Made by a program: the position numbers and the translations under genes
The notes under the pieces: model-generated
Seen by the model: only the letters and a program-made list of their open reading frames with translations
Database searches by the model: none
What the model was told of the DNA's origin: nothing
Source: Actinokineospora inagensis DSM 44258
GTDB taxonomy: Bacteria; Actinomycetota; Actinomycetes; Mycobacteriales; Pseudonocardiaceae
Assembly: GCF_000482865.1 (NCBI RefSeq)
Contig: NZ_KI519519.1
Location: 81,652-145,651, forward strand
Direction: 5' to 3'
Length of the DNA stretch: 64,000 bases
Shown here: positions 1-8,043 of the stretch, in pieces
Numbering within the stretch: position 1 is the stretch's first letter
Layout of the letters: each line of letters opens with the position of its first letter

Positions 1-141
1 CTGCCTCGTGCGGTTTGGCCAACCGGGTGGCCCAGCGGGATGCCCAGCGCCGCAGGTCGGGAGCGGCTTCGTCCACGGGCGGCGATCCGCTGTGGGCGGA
101 AGTCCTTCCAGGCTGGGCCAACCGGGTGGTTGACTGGCGGT

Positions 142-1830
142 ATGACGACAGCGGAGGCGGCCGGGCGGGTGGCGCGGCCCTCGATCCTCACGGTGGACGA
201 CGACCCGAGTGTGTCGCGGGCGATCGCGCGGGATCTGCGGCGGGAGTACGGGGAGGCGTACCGGGTGGTGCGTGCGGAGTCCGGGGAGCAGGCGCTGGCG
301 GCGGTGCGGGAGATCAAGCTGCGCGGGGAGGAGGTGGCGGCACTGCTGGCCGACTACCGGATGCCGGGGATGTCCGGGATCGAGTTCCTCGAGCAGGCGA
401 TGGAGGTGTTCCCGCTGGCCCGGCGGGTCCTGCTGACGGCGTACGCGGACACGGACGCGGCGATCCGGGCGATCAACGTGGTGGACCTGGACCACTACCT
501 GCTCAAGCCGTGGGACCCGCCGACGGAGAAGCTGTACCCGGTGTTGGACGAGCTGTTGGCGGCCTGGTCGGTGGCGGACCGGCAGCCGGTGCGGCAGGTT
601 CGGGTGGTGGGGCACCGGTGGTCGAGCAGGTCGTACGCGGTCCGGGACTTCCTGGCCCGCAACTCGGTTCCGTTCCGGTGGCACGCGCTGGGTGAGGACG
701 CCGAGGCGGAGCGGTTGTTGACGGCGGCGGGCGCGGACGGGTCGCGGTTGCCGGTGGTGGTCACCGCGACGGGGGACGCGCTGGTCGAACCGTCCGACGG
801 GGAGTTGGCGACGACGGTCGGGCTGACCATCGACCCCGCCACGGATTTCTACGACCTGATCGTGGTCGGCGGCGGCCCGGCGGGGCTGGGCGCGGCGGTG
901 TACGGCGGGTCCGAGGGGCTGCGCACGGTGCTCGTCGAGCGGATGGCCACCGGCGGGCAGGCGGGGACGAGCAGCCGGATCGAGAACTACCTGGGGTTCC
1001 CGGACGGGGTCTCCGGTGAGCAGTTGACCGAGCGGGCGCGCAGGCAGGCGGCCAAGTTCGCGGTCGAGATGCTGACCACCCGCCAGGTCGTGGCCCTGGA
1101 GCCGCGCGGCGCGGCGCGGGTCGTCCGGTTCGACGACGGCACCGAGTTGGCCGCGCACACCGTCATCCTCGCGACCGGCGTCTCCTACCGGCTGCTGCGC
1201 GCGCCCGGCCTCGACGAGTTGTCCGGCCGCGGCGTCTTCTACGGCGCGGCGACAACCGAGGGGCCGAGTTGTTCCGGTCAGGACGTGTACCTGGTCGGCG
1301 GCGCGAACTCGGCCGGTCAGGCGGCGATGTACTTCGCCCGGCACGCGCGCACCGTGGTGCTCGTGGTCCGCGGCGACTCGCTGGACCGGTCGATGTCGCG
1401 GTACCTGATCGACCAGATCGCCGAGGTGCCCAACATCGAGGTCCGCACCTGCACCGAGGTCGTCGCGGGCACCGGCACCGACCACCTGGAAACCTTGACG
1501 CTGCGCGACAACCGCACCAACGAGAAGACCACGGTCGACGCGTCGTGGCTGTTCGTCTTCATCGGCGCCGCGCCGCGCACGGACTGGCTGGACGGGACGC
1601 TCTCGCGGGACGAACGCGGGTTCGTACTGGCCGGTCCCGACCTGGTGTCCGACGGGAAGCGGCCGCCGGGCTGGGAGCTCGACCGCGACCCGTACCACCT
1701 GGAGACCAGCGTGCCCGGCGTGTTCGTCGCCGGGGACGTGCGGGCCGACTCGGTCAAGCGCGTGGCGTCCGCGGTGGGCGAGGGCGCGATGGCCGTCACC
1801 CTGGTGCACCGCTACCTGGAGAAGGCATGA
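142..1830 (+). CDS. Response regulator fused to thioredoxin-reductase-like flavoprotein
   Basis: 562 residues. Residues about 14-140 form a CheY-like receiver: acidic DDD at 19-21, probable phospho-acceptor D71 in LLADYRMPGMSG, and K122 in LLKPW. Residues about 153-230 look like a thioredoxin/glutaredoxin-fold segment. From residue 238 there is an FAD/NAD(P)H two-Rossmann module with GGGPAG at 243-248, a second nucleotide motif VGGANSAGQA, and a C-terminal GDVRADSVKR flavin motif. Where thioredoxin reductases have the redox CxxC, this protein reads GAATTEGPSCSGQ, so the dithiol pair is missing. The ATG at 142 is chosen because the receiver begins shortly after it. The stop overlaps the kinase start as ATGA, so the two are translationally coupled and probably form one signalling pair. 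What the flavin domain senses or reduces is unknown. Confidence 0.85.
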   Translation: MTTAEAAGRVARPSILTVDDDPSVSRAIARDLRREYGEAYRVVRAESGEQALAAVREIKLRGEEVAALLADYRMPGMSGIEFLEQAMEVFPLARRVLLTAYADTDAAIRAINVVDLDHYLLKPWDPPTEKLYPVLDELLAAWSVADRQPVRQVRVVGHRWSSRSYAVRDFLARNSVPFRWHALGEDAEAERLLTAAGADGSRLPVVVTATGDALVEPSDGELATTVGLTIDPATDFYDLIVVGGGPAGLGAAVYGGSEGLRTVLVERMATGGQAGTSSRIENYLGFPDGVSGEQLTERARRQAAKFAVEMLTTRQVVALEPRGAARVVRFDDGTELAAHTVILATGVSYRLLRAPGLDELSGRGVFYGAATTEGPSCSGQDVYLVGGANSAGQAAMYFARHARTVVLVVRGDSLDRSMSRYLIDQIAEVPNIEVRTCTEVVAGTGTDHLETLTLRDNRTNEKTTVDASWLFVFIGAAPRTDWLDGTLSRDERGFVLAGPDLVSDGKRPPGWELDRDPYHLETSVPGVFVAGDVRADSVKRVASAVGEGAMAVTLVHRYLEKA

Positions 1831-3233
1831 CCCCCGACGACCTGCGCGACCTGTTCCTGTTCGAGAGCCTCGACGACGACAAGCTGGCCTGGTTGGCCGA
1901 GCACGGCGTCGAGGAGACCTCGCCGCGCGGCACCGACATCCTGGCCGAGGGCCAACCGGCGACCTGCTTCTACGTGCTGCTCGACGGCACGGTCTCGCTG
2001 CACCGCACGATCGGCGGCGAGCGGGTCGAGGTGCAGCGCAGCGACCACCGCGGGTCGTACTTCGGCGCGACCCAGTCGTACCTGAGCGGCGACATCCAGG
2101 CCCGGCCGGTGTACATGATGTCGGTCGTCGCGGTCACCGACGTGCGGATGCTGCAGTTGCCCGCGGCGGAGTTCGGCCCGGTGCTGCGGTCCTGGTTCCC
2201 GATGGCCACCCACCTGTTGGAGGGCCTGTTCTGGGGCATGCAGAACACCCAGGCCGTGGTGGGGCAACGGGAACGGCTGCTCGCGCTCGGCTCGCTGACC
2301 GCCGGGCTGACCCACGAGCTGAACAACCCGGCCGCCGCGGCGGTGCGGGCGACGGCGTCGCTGCGCGAGCGGGTGGCCGGGATGCGGCACAAGCTGGCCC
2401 TGCTCGCGGGCGGCCGGATCGACCCGGAAACGCTGCCCGCCCTCGTCCACCTGCAGGAGGAGGCGGTGGAGCGGGTCGCCAAGGCACCCAAGCTGACCGC
2501 GATGGAGTCCAGCGACCGCGAGGACGAGCTGGCCGACTGGCTCGACGACCGCGGCATCGGCGGCGGCTGGGACCTGGCGCCGGTGCTGGTCGCGGGCGGC
2601 CTGGACGTCGCGTGGCTGGAGCACGCCGTCGGCCTGTGCCCGGTGTCGTCGACCGAGGCGGCGGTGCGCTGGCTGGCGTACACGGTCGAGACCGAGACCC
2701 TGATGAACGAGATCGAGGACGCCACCACCCGGATGTCCACCCTGGTCGGCGCGGCCAAGCAGTACTCCCAGATGGACCGCGCCCCGTTCCAGGTGGTCGA
2801 CGTGCACGACCTGCTGGACTCCACCCTGGTCATGCTCGGCGGCAAGATCGGCTCGGGGGTCGAGGTGGTCAAGGACTACGACCGCTCGCTGCCCCCGCTG
2901 CACGCCTACGCCGCCGAGCTCAACCAGGTCTGGACCAACCTGATCGACAACGCGGTCGCCGCCATGGCCGGGTCCGGCACCCTCACCATCCGCACCGCCA
3001 CCCGCGACGACCGCCTGGTGGTGGAGATCGGCGACACCGGTCCGGGCATCCCGGAAGAGGTCCTCGGCCGGATCTTCGAACCGTTCTTCACCACCAAGGC
3101 GGTCGGCGAGGGCACCGGGCTCGGGCTGGACATCTCCTGGCGGATCGTGGTCAACAAGCACCACGGCGACATCCGGGTGAACTCCGCACCCGGCGACACC
3201 CGGTTCCAGGTCGTCCTGCCCTTCGGCGAGTGA
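1827..3233 (+). CDS. Sensor histidine kinase with N-terminal cyclic-nucleotide-binding-type domain
   Basis: 468 residues, probably cytoplasmic because no membrane segment is visible. Residues about 8-125 resemble a cNMP/CRP-type beta-roll (FYVLLDGTVSLHR). The phospho-acceptor is H163 in GLTHELNNP. The ATP-binding region has an N box (NQVWTNLIDNAVAAM), a G1 box (DTGPGIPEE), an F box (FEPFFTTK) and a G2 box (GTGLGLDIS), ending in VNSAPGDTRFQVVLP. It starts inside the stop of the preceding response-regulator fusion (ATGA overlap), so the two are very likely cognate. The input ligand is not evident; the beta-roll could bind a nucleotide or act only as a dimer/sensor scaffold. Confidence 0.88.
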   Translation: MTPDDLRDLFLFESLDDDKLAWLAEHGVEETSPRGTDILAEGQPATCFYVLLDGTVSLHRTIGGERVEVQRSDHRGSYFGATQSYLSGDIQARPVYMMSVVAVTDVRMLQLPAAEFGPVLRSWFPMATHLLEGLFWGMQNTQAVVGQRERLLALGSLTAGLTHELNNPAAAAVRATASLRERVAGMRHKLALLAGGRIDPETLPALVHLQEEAVERVAKAPKLTAMESSDREDELADWLDDRGIGGGWDLAPVLVAGGLDVAWLEHAVGLCPVSSTEAAVRWLAYTVETETLMNEIEDATTRMSTLVGAAKQYSQMDRAPFQVVDVHDLLDSTLVMLGGKIGSGVEVVKDYDRSLPPLHAYAAELNQVWTNLIDNAVAAMAGSGTLTIRTATRDDRLVVEIGDTGPGIPEEVLGRIFEPFFTTKAVGEGTGLGLDISWRIVVNKHHGDIRVNSAPGDTRFQVVLPFGE

Positions 3234-3290
3234 CCGCTTCCCTTCCCGACGCCGCATCTCGATGGTGGTCCGCCTGGCCTTGATCCACTC

Positions 3291-3634
3291 TGACTCGGCA
3301 GCCCCCGAATCAAGTCCAGTGCGGGACAGCGGTGTCGCCGGGCTCGATGGCGGGCCTGTGCGCCACTGAAAGCCTTGTGGACAACTCGAAGTGGATGCTT
3401 TGCCCACATGGTCGTGCCTGCCAGGTGGATGGATTGTCCACAACGATCTGGCCATCCAGTGGATGGATTGTCCACAGTGGTCGTGGCCACCTAGTGGATG
3501 GCCTGTCCACAACGCGGTCGAGGCCATCCAGTGGGCGACTTGTCCACAACGGTCGAGTACGCCCACAGCCGGTCGATTCGGCTTCCGGGCCGATGGCGAT
3601 CCACCGTAGGCTGGATTCGGGGGCTGCTGAGTCA
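3291..3634. repeat. Element bracketed by inverted repeats (MITE-like)
   Basis: The left end at 3291-3317 (TGACTCGGCAGCCCCCGAAT...) and the right end at 3609-3634 are inverted copies of each other over about 26 bp with about four mismatches; the shared core is GCAGCCCCCGAATC. The interior holds degenerate 34-37-bp tandem repeats with DnaA-box-like sequences. The right end supplies the TGA stop of the leftward SnoaL-like gene. A third copy of the end sequence lies between two permease genes at 22381. No transposase is present, so if mobile it would be non-autonomous. No target-site duplication could be identified. Confidence 0.5.
3376..3548. promoter_or_regulatory. Cluster of DnaA-box-like 9-mers
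   Basis: TTGTCCACA, the DnaA-box form preferred in high-GC actinomycetes, occurs exactly at 3434-3442, 3468-3476 and 3540-3548 and reversed at 3376-3384. One-mismatch versions are CTGTCCACA at 3503-3511 and TTGCCCACA at 3400-3408. The forward boxes are spaced 34, 35 and 37 bp, part of a degenerate tandem repeat with GTGGATGG upstream of each box. Outside this cluster only two exact copies were noticed in the window (7324-7332 reversed; 13445-13453). Whether DnaA binds here is untested. Confidence 0.5.
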
Positions 3635-4021
3635 GGGCTGGGCGGCGCGGGCTCGGTCGGGTACGCGGATCTGGCTGAGGTGCTGGCCCGCCAACCGCCA
3701 CCGGTGGCCGTCGCGGTGGAGCAGGTGGGTCACCCGGAACTCGCCGCTGGTGGGGTTGCCCTGGTAGGCGAGGGTCATTGTGTGCCTGCCGATGGCGACG
3801 GCGGTGTCGCCGTGGTCGCGGACGGCCAGGTCGTCGACGGTGATGGAGTCGGTGCGGAGGGCGCCGGTGCGGTAGCGGTCGAGCCACTGGTCCCTGCTCA
3901 GGACGAAACCGACCGGGCCGACGGCGGTGAAGTCGGGGGTGGTGATCTCCTGCAGGGCGGGGAGATCACCGGCGGCCTCGGCGGTGGCCCAGCGCTGGAT
4001 GAGGGTGTTGATCTCGGTCAT
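3632..4021 (-). CDS. SnoaL-like / NTF2-fold protein
   Basis: 129 residues from the ATG at 4021. An upstream start at 4060 would add 13 residues but would run through the operator palindrome, so it is less likely. The sequence fits the small DUF4440/SnoaL-like family: an N-terminal helix (INTLIQRWATAEAAGDLPAL), then ITPDF-type and FVLSRDQWLDRY segments, and late beta strands with HLLHRDGHRWRLAGQHLS. Such proteins are cone-shaped pockets used as isomerases, cyclases or ligand binders; the substrate cannot be read from sequence. It is divergent from a MarR regulator across a perfect palindrome and is the likely target of that regulator. Confidence 0.75.
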   Translation of the reverse strand: MTEINTLIQRWATAEAAGDLPALQEITTPDFTAVGPVGFVLSRDQWLDRYRTGALRTDSITVDDLAVRDHGDTAVAIGRHTMTLAYQGNPTSGEFRVTHLLHRDGHRWRLAGQHLSQIRVPDRARAAQP

Positions 4022-4035
4022 GCGCCCGACCATAT

Positions 4036-4066
4036 CATTAGATGTCGAACGATTCGACATCTAATG
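4036..4066. promoter_or_regulatory. Perfect palindromic operator, probably MarR-bound
   Basis: Two 14-bp arms, CATTAGATGTCGAA and TTCGACATCTAATG, are exact inverted copies separated by CGA. The site fills the 64-bp gap between the divergent SnoaL-like gene (start 4021) and the MarR gene (start 4086). It is AT-rich relative to its surroundings, as expected for overlapping promoters with an operator. Binding by the adjacent MarR protein is inferred from position and symmetry. Confidence 0.75.
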
Positions 4067-4085
4067 CGAATGTTAGGCTCCCCGG

Positions 4086-4520
4086 GTGCACTTCCTCGCT
4101 CCACCGCCGCTGGGCCTGCTGCTCAGCCAGACCGCCAAGGTGATCGGCCGCGCGATGGAGGACGCGATGGCGGCGGAGGGCGGCACCGTGCCCGTGTGGC
4201 AGGTGCTGCTGACCCTGAAAACCCGCCCCGTGTCCAACCAGCGCGAACTGGCCGCCGCGGTCGGGATCCAGGGGGCCACGCTGACCCACCACCTCAACGC
4301 GATGGAGGACGACGGGCTGCTGACCCGGCGCCGCTCCCCCGGCAACCGGCGGGTGCACGAGGTCGAGCTGACCGAGCGCGGCGAGGAGCTCTTCGCCCGG
4401 CTGCGCGGGGTGGCAGTCGGGTTCGACCAGCGGCTGCGGTCGGGGTTCAGTCCAGAGGAGACGGCGACGCTGGCGGAGTTGTTGACCCGGTTGAAGTCCA
4501 GCGTCGACGATCCCGAGTAG
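4086..4520 (+). CDS. MarR family transcriptional regulator
   Basis: 144 residues starting with GTG. It has the winged helix-turn-helix arrangement of the family: VWQVLLTLKTRPVSNQRELAAAVGI, recognition-helix region GATLTHHLNAMEDDGLLTRR, and the wing RSPGNRRVHEVELTERGEEL. It is divergent from a small SnoaL-like protein with a perfect palindrome between them, so autoregulation plus control of the neighbour is likely. The ligand is unknown. Confidence 0.88.
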   Translation: MHFLAPPPLGLLLSQTAKVIGRAMEDAMAAEGGTVPVWQVLLTLKTRPVSNQRELAAAVGIQGATLTHHLNAMEDDGLLTRRRSPGNRRVHEVELTERGEELFARLRGVAVGFDQRLRSGFSPEETATLAELLTRLKSSVDDPE

Positions 4521-4559
4521 ACGGTGGTGCCCCCTGCACGGACGCCACCGCCCACTCGC

Positions 4560-5558
4560 CTAGCGCTCGGCCAGGTACCGAGAGGCCGACGAGCGCAGAC
4601 GGTCGTGGATCCCGTCGTACGCGCTGGTGCCCAGGAGTGATTTCGGGAGTTTCGCGAGCATCGTGTAATTGGTGTCGACGACATTCCCCACCGGTGCCAG
4701 ACCGGCCTGGCTGACGAGCTGGTAAGCGTCGAGAGAATCGAGGTCCAGCAATTCCCCGGTCCATCCGACGAGATCGTGCTGACTGATCCGGAACGCGTCT
4801 TCCAGCGGGCGGGCGGACCCGGTCGACATCAGGTAGTCGTCGTTTTCCAGGCGTGGCCACGGACAAGCGGTCGCCTTGATCAGGTCGACGATCACCACGG
4901 TCGACATGGCGGCCTCGACGGCGGTGCCGCAGACCTCGCCCTCGCCCTGGCGGCAATGCCCATCACCGATGCCGACCAGGCCGCCGGGCACGTTGACCCC
5001 GAAGTACGCCGTGGTCCCGGCCCGCATCTCGGGGGTGTCCATGTTCCCGCCGTGCGCGCCGGGGGTGATGCTCATGATCACCTCGCCCGCGGCCGGGGCG
5101 ACGCCGACGGTGCCGTGCATCGGGTCGAGCGGCAGTTCGACGGTGAACTCACTCGCCCGTGCGTTGAACCGGCAAACGCCCCGTTCCACGTCGACGTCGT
5201 AGAGCCACACCCGTTCCGGGAGGGCGTCGTGCAGCATGGCCGTCGTGTGGGTTGTGGTGAGCGCACCGAAATGCGGGAATGTGGACGAGACAGCCCAGTC
5301 GCGAACCGGTCGGATGTCCACGAAATGGACCGCGATCGTATCCCCGGGCTCGGCGCCCTCGACCGCGATCGGGCCGGTCACCGGGTTCAGGTACGGGAAC
5401 TGGCACACCTGGCTCGGCAGATCCGCCACACCGCGGACCGCGCCGCCAAAACAGTCCTCAGTGGACAATTCGACGACCGTTCCGGGTGGGACGGTCAGTG
5501 CCGCGGCCCGTCCGCCGAACGCGTACCCGGGTGCCGACTCCAGCCGTTCGACCCTCAC
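4560..5558 (-). CDS. Acetamidase/formamidase family amidohydrolase
   Basis: 332 residues. The GTG at 5558 is chosen because it overlaps the stop of the upstream permease as GTGA; longer readings upstream are arginine/glycine-rich out-of-frame sequence. Family features include GTVVELSTEDCFGGAV near the start, NPVTGPIAVEGAEPGDTIAV, the central GEVIMSITPGAHGGNMD, and GIGDGHCRQGEGEVCGTAVE. Members hydrolyse formamide or short amides to ammonia and the acid. The coupled APC permease upstream suggests uptake followed by hydrolysis of an amide or amino-acid-like nitrogen source. The exact substrate is not determined. Confidence 0.85.
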   Translation of the reverse strand: MRVERLESAPGYAFGGRAAALTVPPGTVVELSTEDCFGGAVRGVADLPSQVCQFPYLNPVTGPIAVEGAEPGDTIAVHFVDIRPVRDWAVSSTFPHFGALTTTHTTAMLHDALPERVWLYDVDVERGVCRFNARASEFTVELPLDPMHGTVGVAPAAGEVIMSITPGAHGGNMDTPEMRAGTTAYFGVNVPGGLVGIGDGHCRQGEGEVCGTAVEAAMSTVVIVDLIKATACPWPRLENDDYLMSTGSARPLEDAFRISQHDLVGWTGELLDLDSLDAYQLVSQAGLAPVGNVVDTNYTMLAKLPKSLLGTSAYDGIHDRLRSSASRYLAER

Positions 5559-6940
5559 TTGTCCTCCCCTCCGATGCCCGCGAGCTCCGGCCGTCGACCG
5601 GTGAGCAGCAGGCCCGCCAGGATCACCGCGCCGATCCCGAGCCAGACGAACCCCATGGTCTGCGCGGCGACCTTGGCGTTGATGACGACGTACCCGAGGA
5701 TCACGAACCCGATGACCGGCGCGACCAGGTGCCGCCACCAGTCCTTGCTGCGGTGCCGCACCACGTAGTGCACGACGACGGACACGTGCAGCACCAGGAA
5801 CGCGGTCATCGCACCGAAGTTCACCAGCGTGCTGAGCAGCGTCACCCCGTCGTCGCGGGACGACATGCAGAGCCCCAGCGCCAACGACACCCCGGCGACC
5901 AGCAACGTCGCGTTCACCGGGACCCGCCGGGTCGGGTGGATCTTCGCGAGGAACCCGGGCAACTGGCGGTCGCGGGCCATCGCGTAGAGCAACCGCGACG
6001 TGGCGGCCTGCGCGACAAGCGAGTTGGCGAACCCCCAGGACACGGCGGTCGCGGCGGCCGTCAACGTCGCCAGCCAGCCGCCGCCCGCGACCCGCGCGGC
6101 GTCGTAGAACGAGGTGCCCGCCGCGTCACCGTTGGCGATCAGGCCCTGTGGGTCCGGCACCAGCAGCGCGGCCACCCAGGTCTGCACGATGAACAGCACC
6201 CCGGTGACCAGCAGCGCCGCCACCATCGACCGCCCGATCGCGCGCGCCGAGTCCCGGTTCTCCTCGGCCAGCGTCGAGATCCCGTCGAACCCGAGGAAGC
6301 TGAGCACCGCGATCGACACCGCCCCGAACACGAGCGGCCAGGCGAACGTGTGGCTGTCGAAGATCGGCGAGAAGCTGAACCCGTGCCCCTTGCCCTGCGC
6401 CAGGGCCACCACACCGATCGCGATGAACACCGCCAGGATGATCAACTGGGCGACCAGCGTGACCCGGTTCACCCGCGCCGTCATCTCGATCCCCAGGTAG
6501 TTGACCGCCGTGTTGAGCGCCACGAACGCGATCAGCCACAGCCACACCGGAATCCCGGGCAGCAACGAGTTCATCGCGATCCCGGCGATGAGGTAGAGCA
6601 GGCTCGGCACGAGGACGTAGTCCAGCAGGATCATCCACCCGGACAAGAACCCGACCGGCGCCGCGATCCCCCGCCCCGCGTAGGTGTAGACGGACCCGGC
6701 GACCGGGAACGCCTTCGCCATCTGCGCGTACGAGTTGGCGGTGAACAACATCGCCACCATGCCGACCGCGTACGCCAACGCGATCATGCCCCCCGACCCC
6801 TGGAACACACTCCCGAAGATCCCGAACGGCGCGATCGGCACCATGAAGACCAGCCCGTAGATCAGCAGATCCCGAAACCCGAGCGACCGCCGCAACTCCT
6901 GCTTGTACCCGTACCGCCCCAGCTCGCCCTCGTCGCCCAT
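5555..6940 (-). CDS. APC-superfamily amino acid/amide permease
   Basis: 461 residues with about 12 hydrophobic segments. The N-terminal region has RSLGFRDLLIYGLVFMVPIAPFG followed by a glycine-rich second helix, and FLGFDGISTLAEENRD is a typical APC motif in the sixth helix region. The start at 6940 is preceded by GGAGG at good spacing. The 3' end overlaps the formamidase by 4 bp, so the two form an operon. Transport of an amino acid, amine or amide is likely; the substrate is not identifiable. Confidence 0.85.
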   Translation of the reverse strand: MGDEGELGRYGYKQELRRSLGFRDLLIYGLVFMVPIAPFGIFGSVFQGSGGMIALAYAVGMVAMLFTANSYAQMAKAFPVAGSVYTYAGRGIAAPVGFLSGWMILLDYVLVPSLLYLIAGIAMNSLLPGIPVWLWLIAFVALNTAVNYLGIEMTARVNRVTLVAQLIILAVFIAIGVVALAQGKGHGFSFSPIFDSHTFAWPLVFGAVSIAVLSFLGFDGISTLAEENRDSARAIGRSMVAALLVTGVLFIVQTWVAALLVPDPQGLIANGDAAGTSFYDAARVAGGGWLATLTAAATAVSWGFANSLVAQAATSRLLYAMARDRQLPGFLAKIHPTRRVPVNATLLVAGVSLALGLCMSSRDDGVTLLSTLVNFGAMTAFLVLHVSVVVHYVVRHRSKDWWRHLVAPVIGFVILGYVVINAKVAAQTMGFVWLGIGAVILAGLLLTGRRPELAGIGGEDK

Positions 6941-7379
6941 CCGCAACCTCCAACCCAACCGTGGTCCGCGGAAGCGTAGACAGATTCCTTCCATTTGGAA
7001 ACAGTTCATCCACCCCCGTTTCCACCCGAAGATCAACACCCGTTGCCCCTGCCCGACCACCACCCCCAGCCCACCCGAACCACCCCGCCGATCGCCCCCA
7101 CCCGCCGCAAACCCGCGCAACTCCCCCGATCGAACCGCACCGCACGCCCGTCAGCGACGCCACTCAACCCCGCACACTCACCCACCCCAGCGATTGACGC
7201 CACCGCCACCCCGGCCCTACCCAGGACCCCTCCCACCCGGGGCGCCGGGGCCCATCTCTGAACCTAGCCGAGAGCGGATCTGTCAAGGGGCGGTCGGAGG
7301 CGGTTGTGCACAAGTCAAGGGGATGTGGACAACCCGGGGCGGCGGGCACGGCTTTGGGCGAGACCAGGCGACCACGCCG
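6941..7379. other. Permease upstream region, no gene seen
   Basis: This 440-bp stretch is C-rich on the top strand and has no convincing coding frame. It holds the upstream region of the leftward permease; a short palindrome TTCCATTTGGAA at 6989-7000 could be an operator, about 50 bp upstream of the start. A single reversed DnaA-box-like 9-mer lies at 7324-7332. Otherwise nothing is recognised. Confidence 0.4.
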
Positions 7380-7760
7380 GACAGGCAAGGCCAGCCGACA
7401 CGCAGGCCAGGCCGGAGGGCGGACACGCCGGGCGGCCCAAACGGGTGGGCATGCCGGGCAGGCCAACATGCTGGGCAGGCGGGTCGGGCCGGACAGGCGG
7501 GGCAGGTCGGGGCAGACCAGGCAGGCCAACATGCCGGGCAGGCGGGGCGGGCCGGACAGGCGGGGCAGGCCGGGACATGCGGGGCAGGCCAGGCAGGCCA
7601 ACATGCCGGGCAGGCAGGGCGGGCCAGACAGGCGGGGAATGGCGGGCATGGCGGATAGGCCAGACATGTCGGGCAGGCCGAACAGGGGGCAAGCCAGATG
7701 GCGGGGGAGGCGGACAGGCGGGATGGGCAGGCCCGCGCCGGGACGCCCGGCTTCCGGAGT
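7380..7760. repeat. Purine-skewed GGCAGGC repeat array
   Basis: The top strand is a G/A-rich, T-poor array of short degenerate units such as GGGCAGGC and GGACAGGC. A higher-order unit beginning CAGGCCAACATG recurs at 7459, 7522 and 7594 (63 and 72 bp apart), with another related segment before it. All long frames here are low-complexity on both strands, either Gly/Gln/Arg-rich or Cys/Pro/Ala-rich, so they are judged non-coding. The array lies between a permease upstream region and the HSP18-type regulator's operators. Confidence 0.65.
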
Positions 7761-7933
7761 CGGCACGGCAGGCCCGGGACCCGTGCCCCGTTGGCGTGGC
7801 AGTACGGCACGGGGGTGGCACGGTCGGGATCGGCGCCGGTGGGTGGGGACGCGGGCAGCCTCCGGCCCCACCCACCGACATGTCCGGCCTGGACGACCTG
7901 CCGGTTCGCGAATCGCGTGGCACAGTTCTAACA

Positions 7934-8033
7934 TGTCATCACAACAATGACAACTCAGATGTCGTTGACACGATGACATCACATCGTTGTTCACCCAGTT
8001 CACCTGCTCTACAGTGTCATCATCAGGACGACG
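7934..8033. promoter_or_regulatory. Three RheA-type operators before the HSP18-type regulator
   Basis: The known RheA operator of Streptomyces albus hsp18 is TGTCATC-N5-GATGACA. Matches with the same 5-bp spacer occur at 7934-7952 (TGTCATC..AATGACA, one mismatch), 7960-7978 (TGTCGTT..GATGACA, three mismatches, all in the left arm) and 8015-8033 (TGTCATC..GACGACG, two mismatches). The last site covers the ribosome-binding region of the gene starting at 8044. The first two are 26 bp apart, so a repressor could bind on one face or cooperatively. Regulation is inferred. Confidence 0.55.
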
Positions 8034-8043
8034 GTGAGGCGGC

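Noticed and set aside
3434-3548. Regularly spaced repeats that could be taken for a CRISPR array
   Set aside because: The conserved part is only about 9-18 bp, the intervening sequence is also degenerate repeat, and no cas genes are present.
7283-7810. Cys/Pro-rich open frame on the bottom strand, and Gly/Gln-rich frames on the top strand
   Set aside because: Both are direct translations of the GGCAGGC repeat array; composition follows the repeat, not a protein family.
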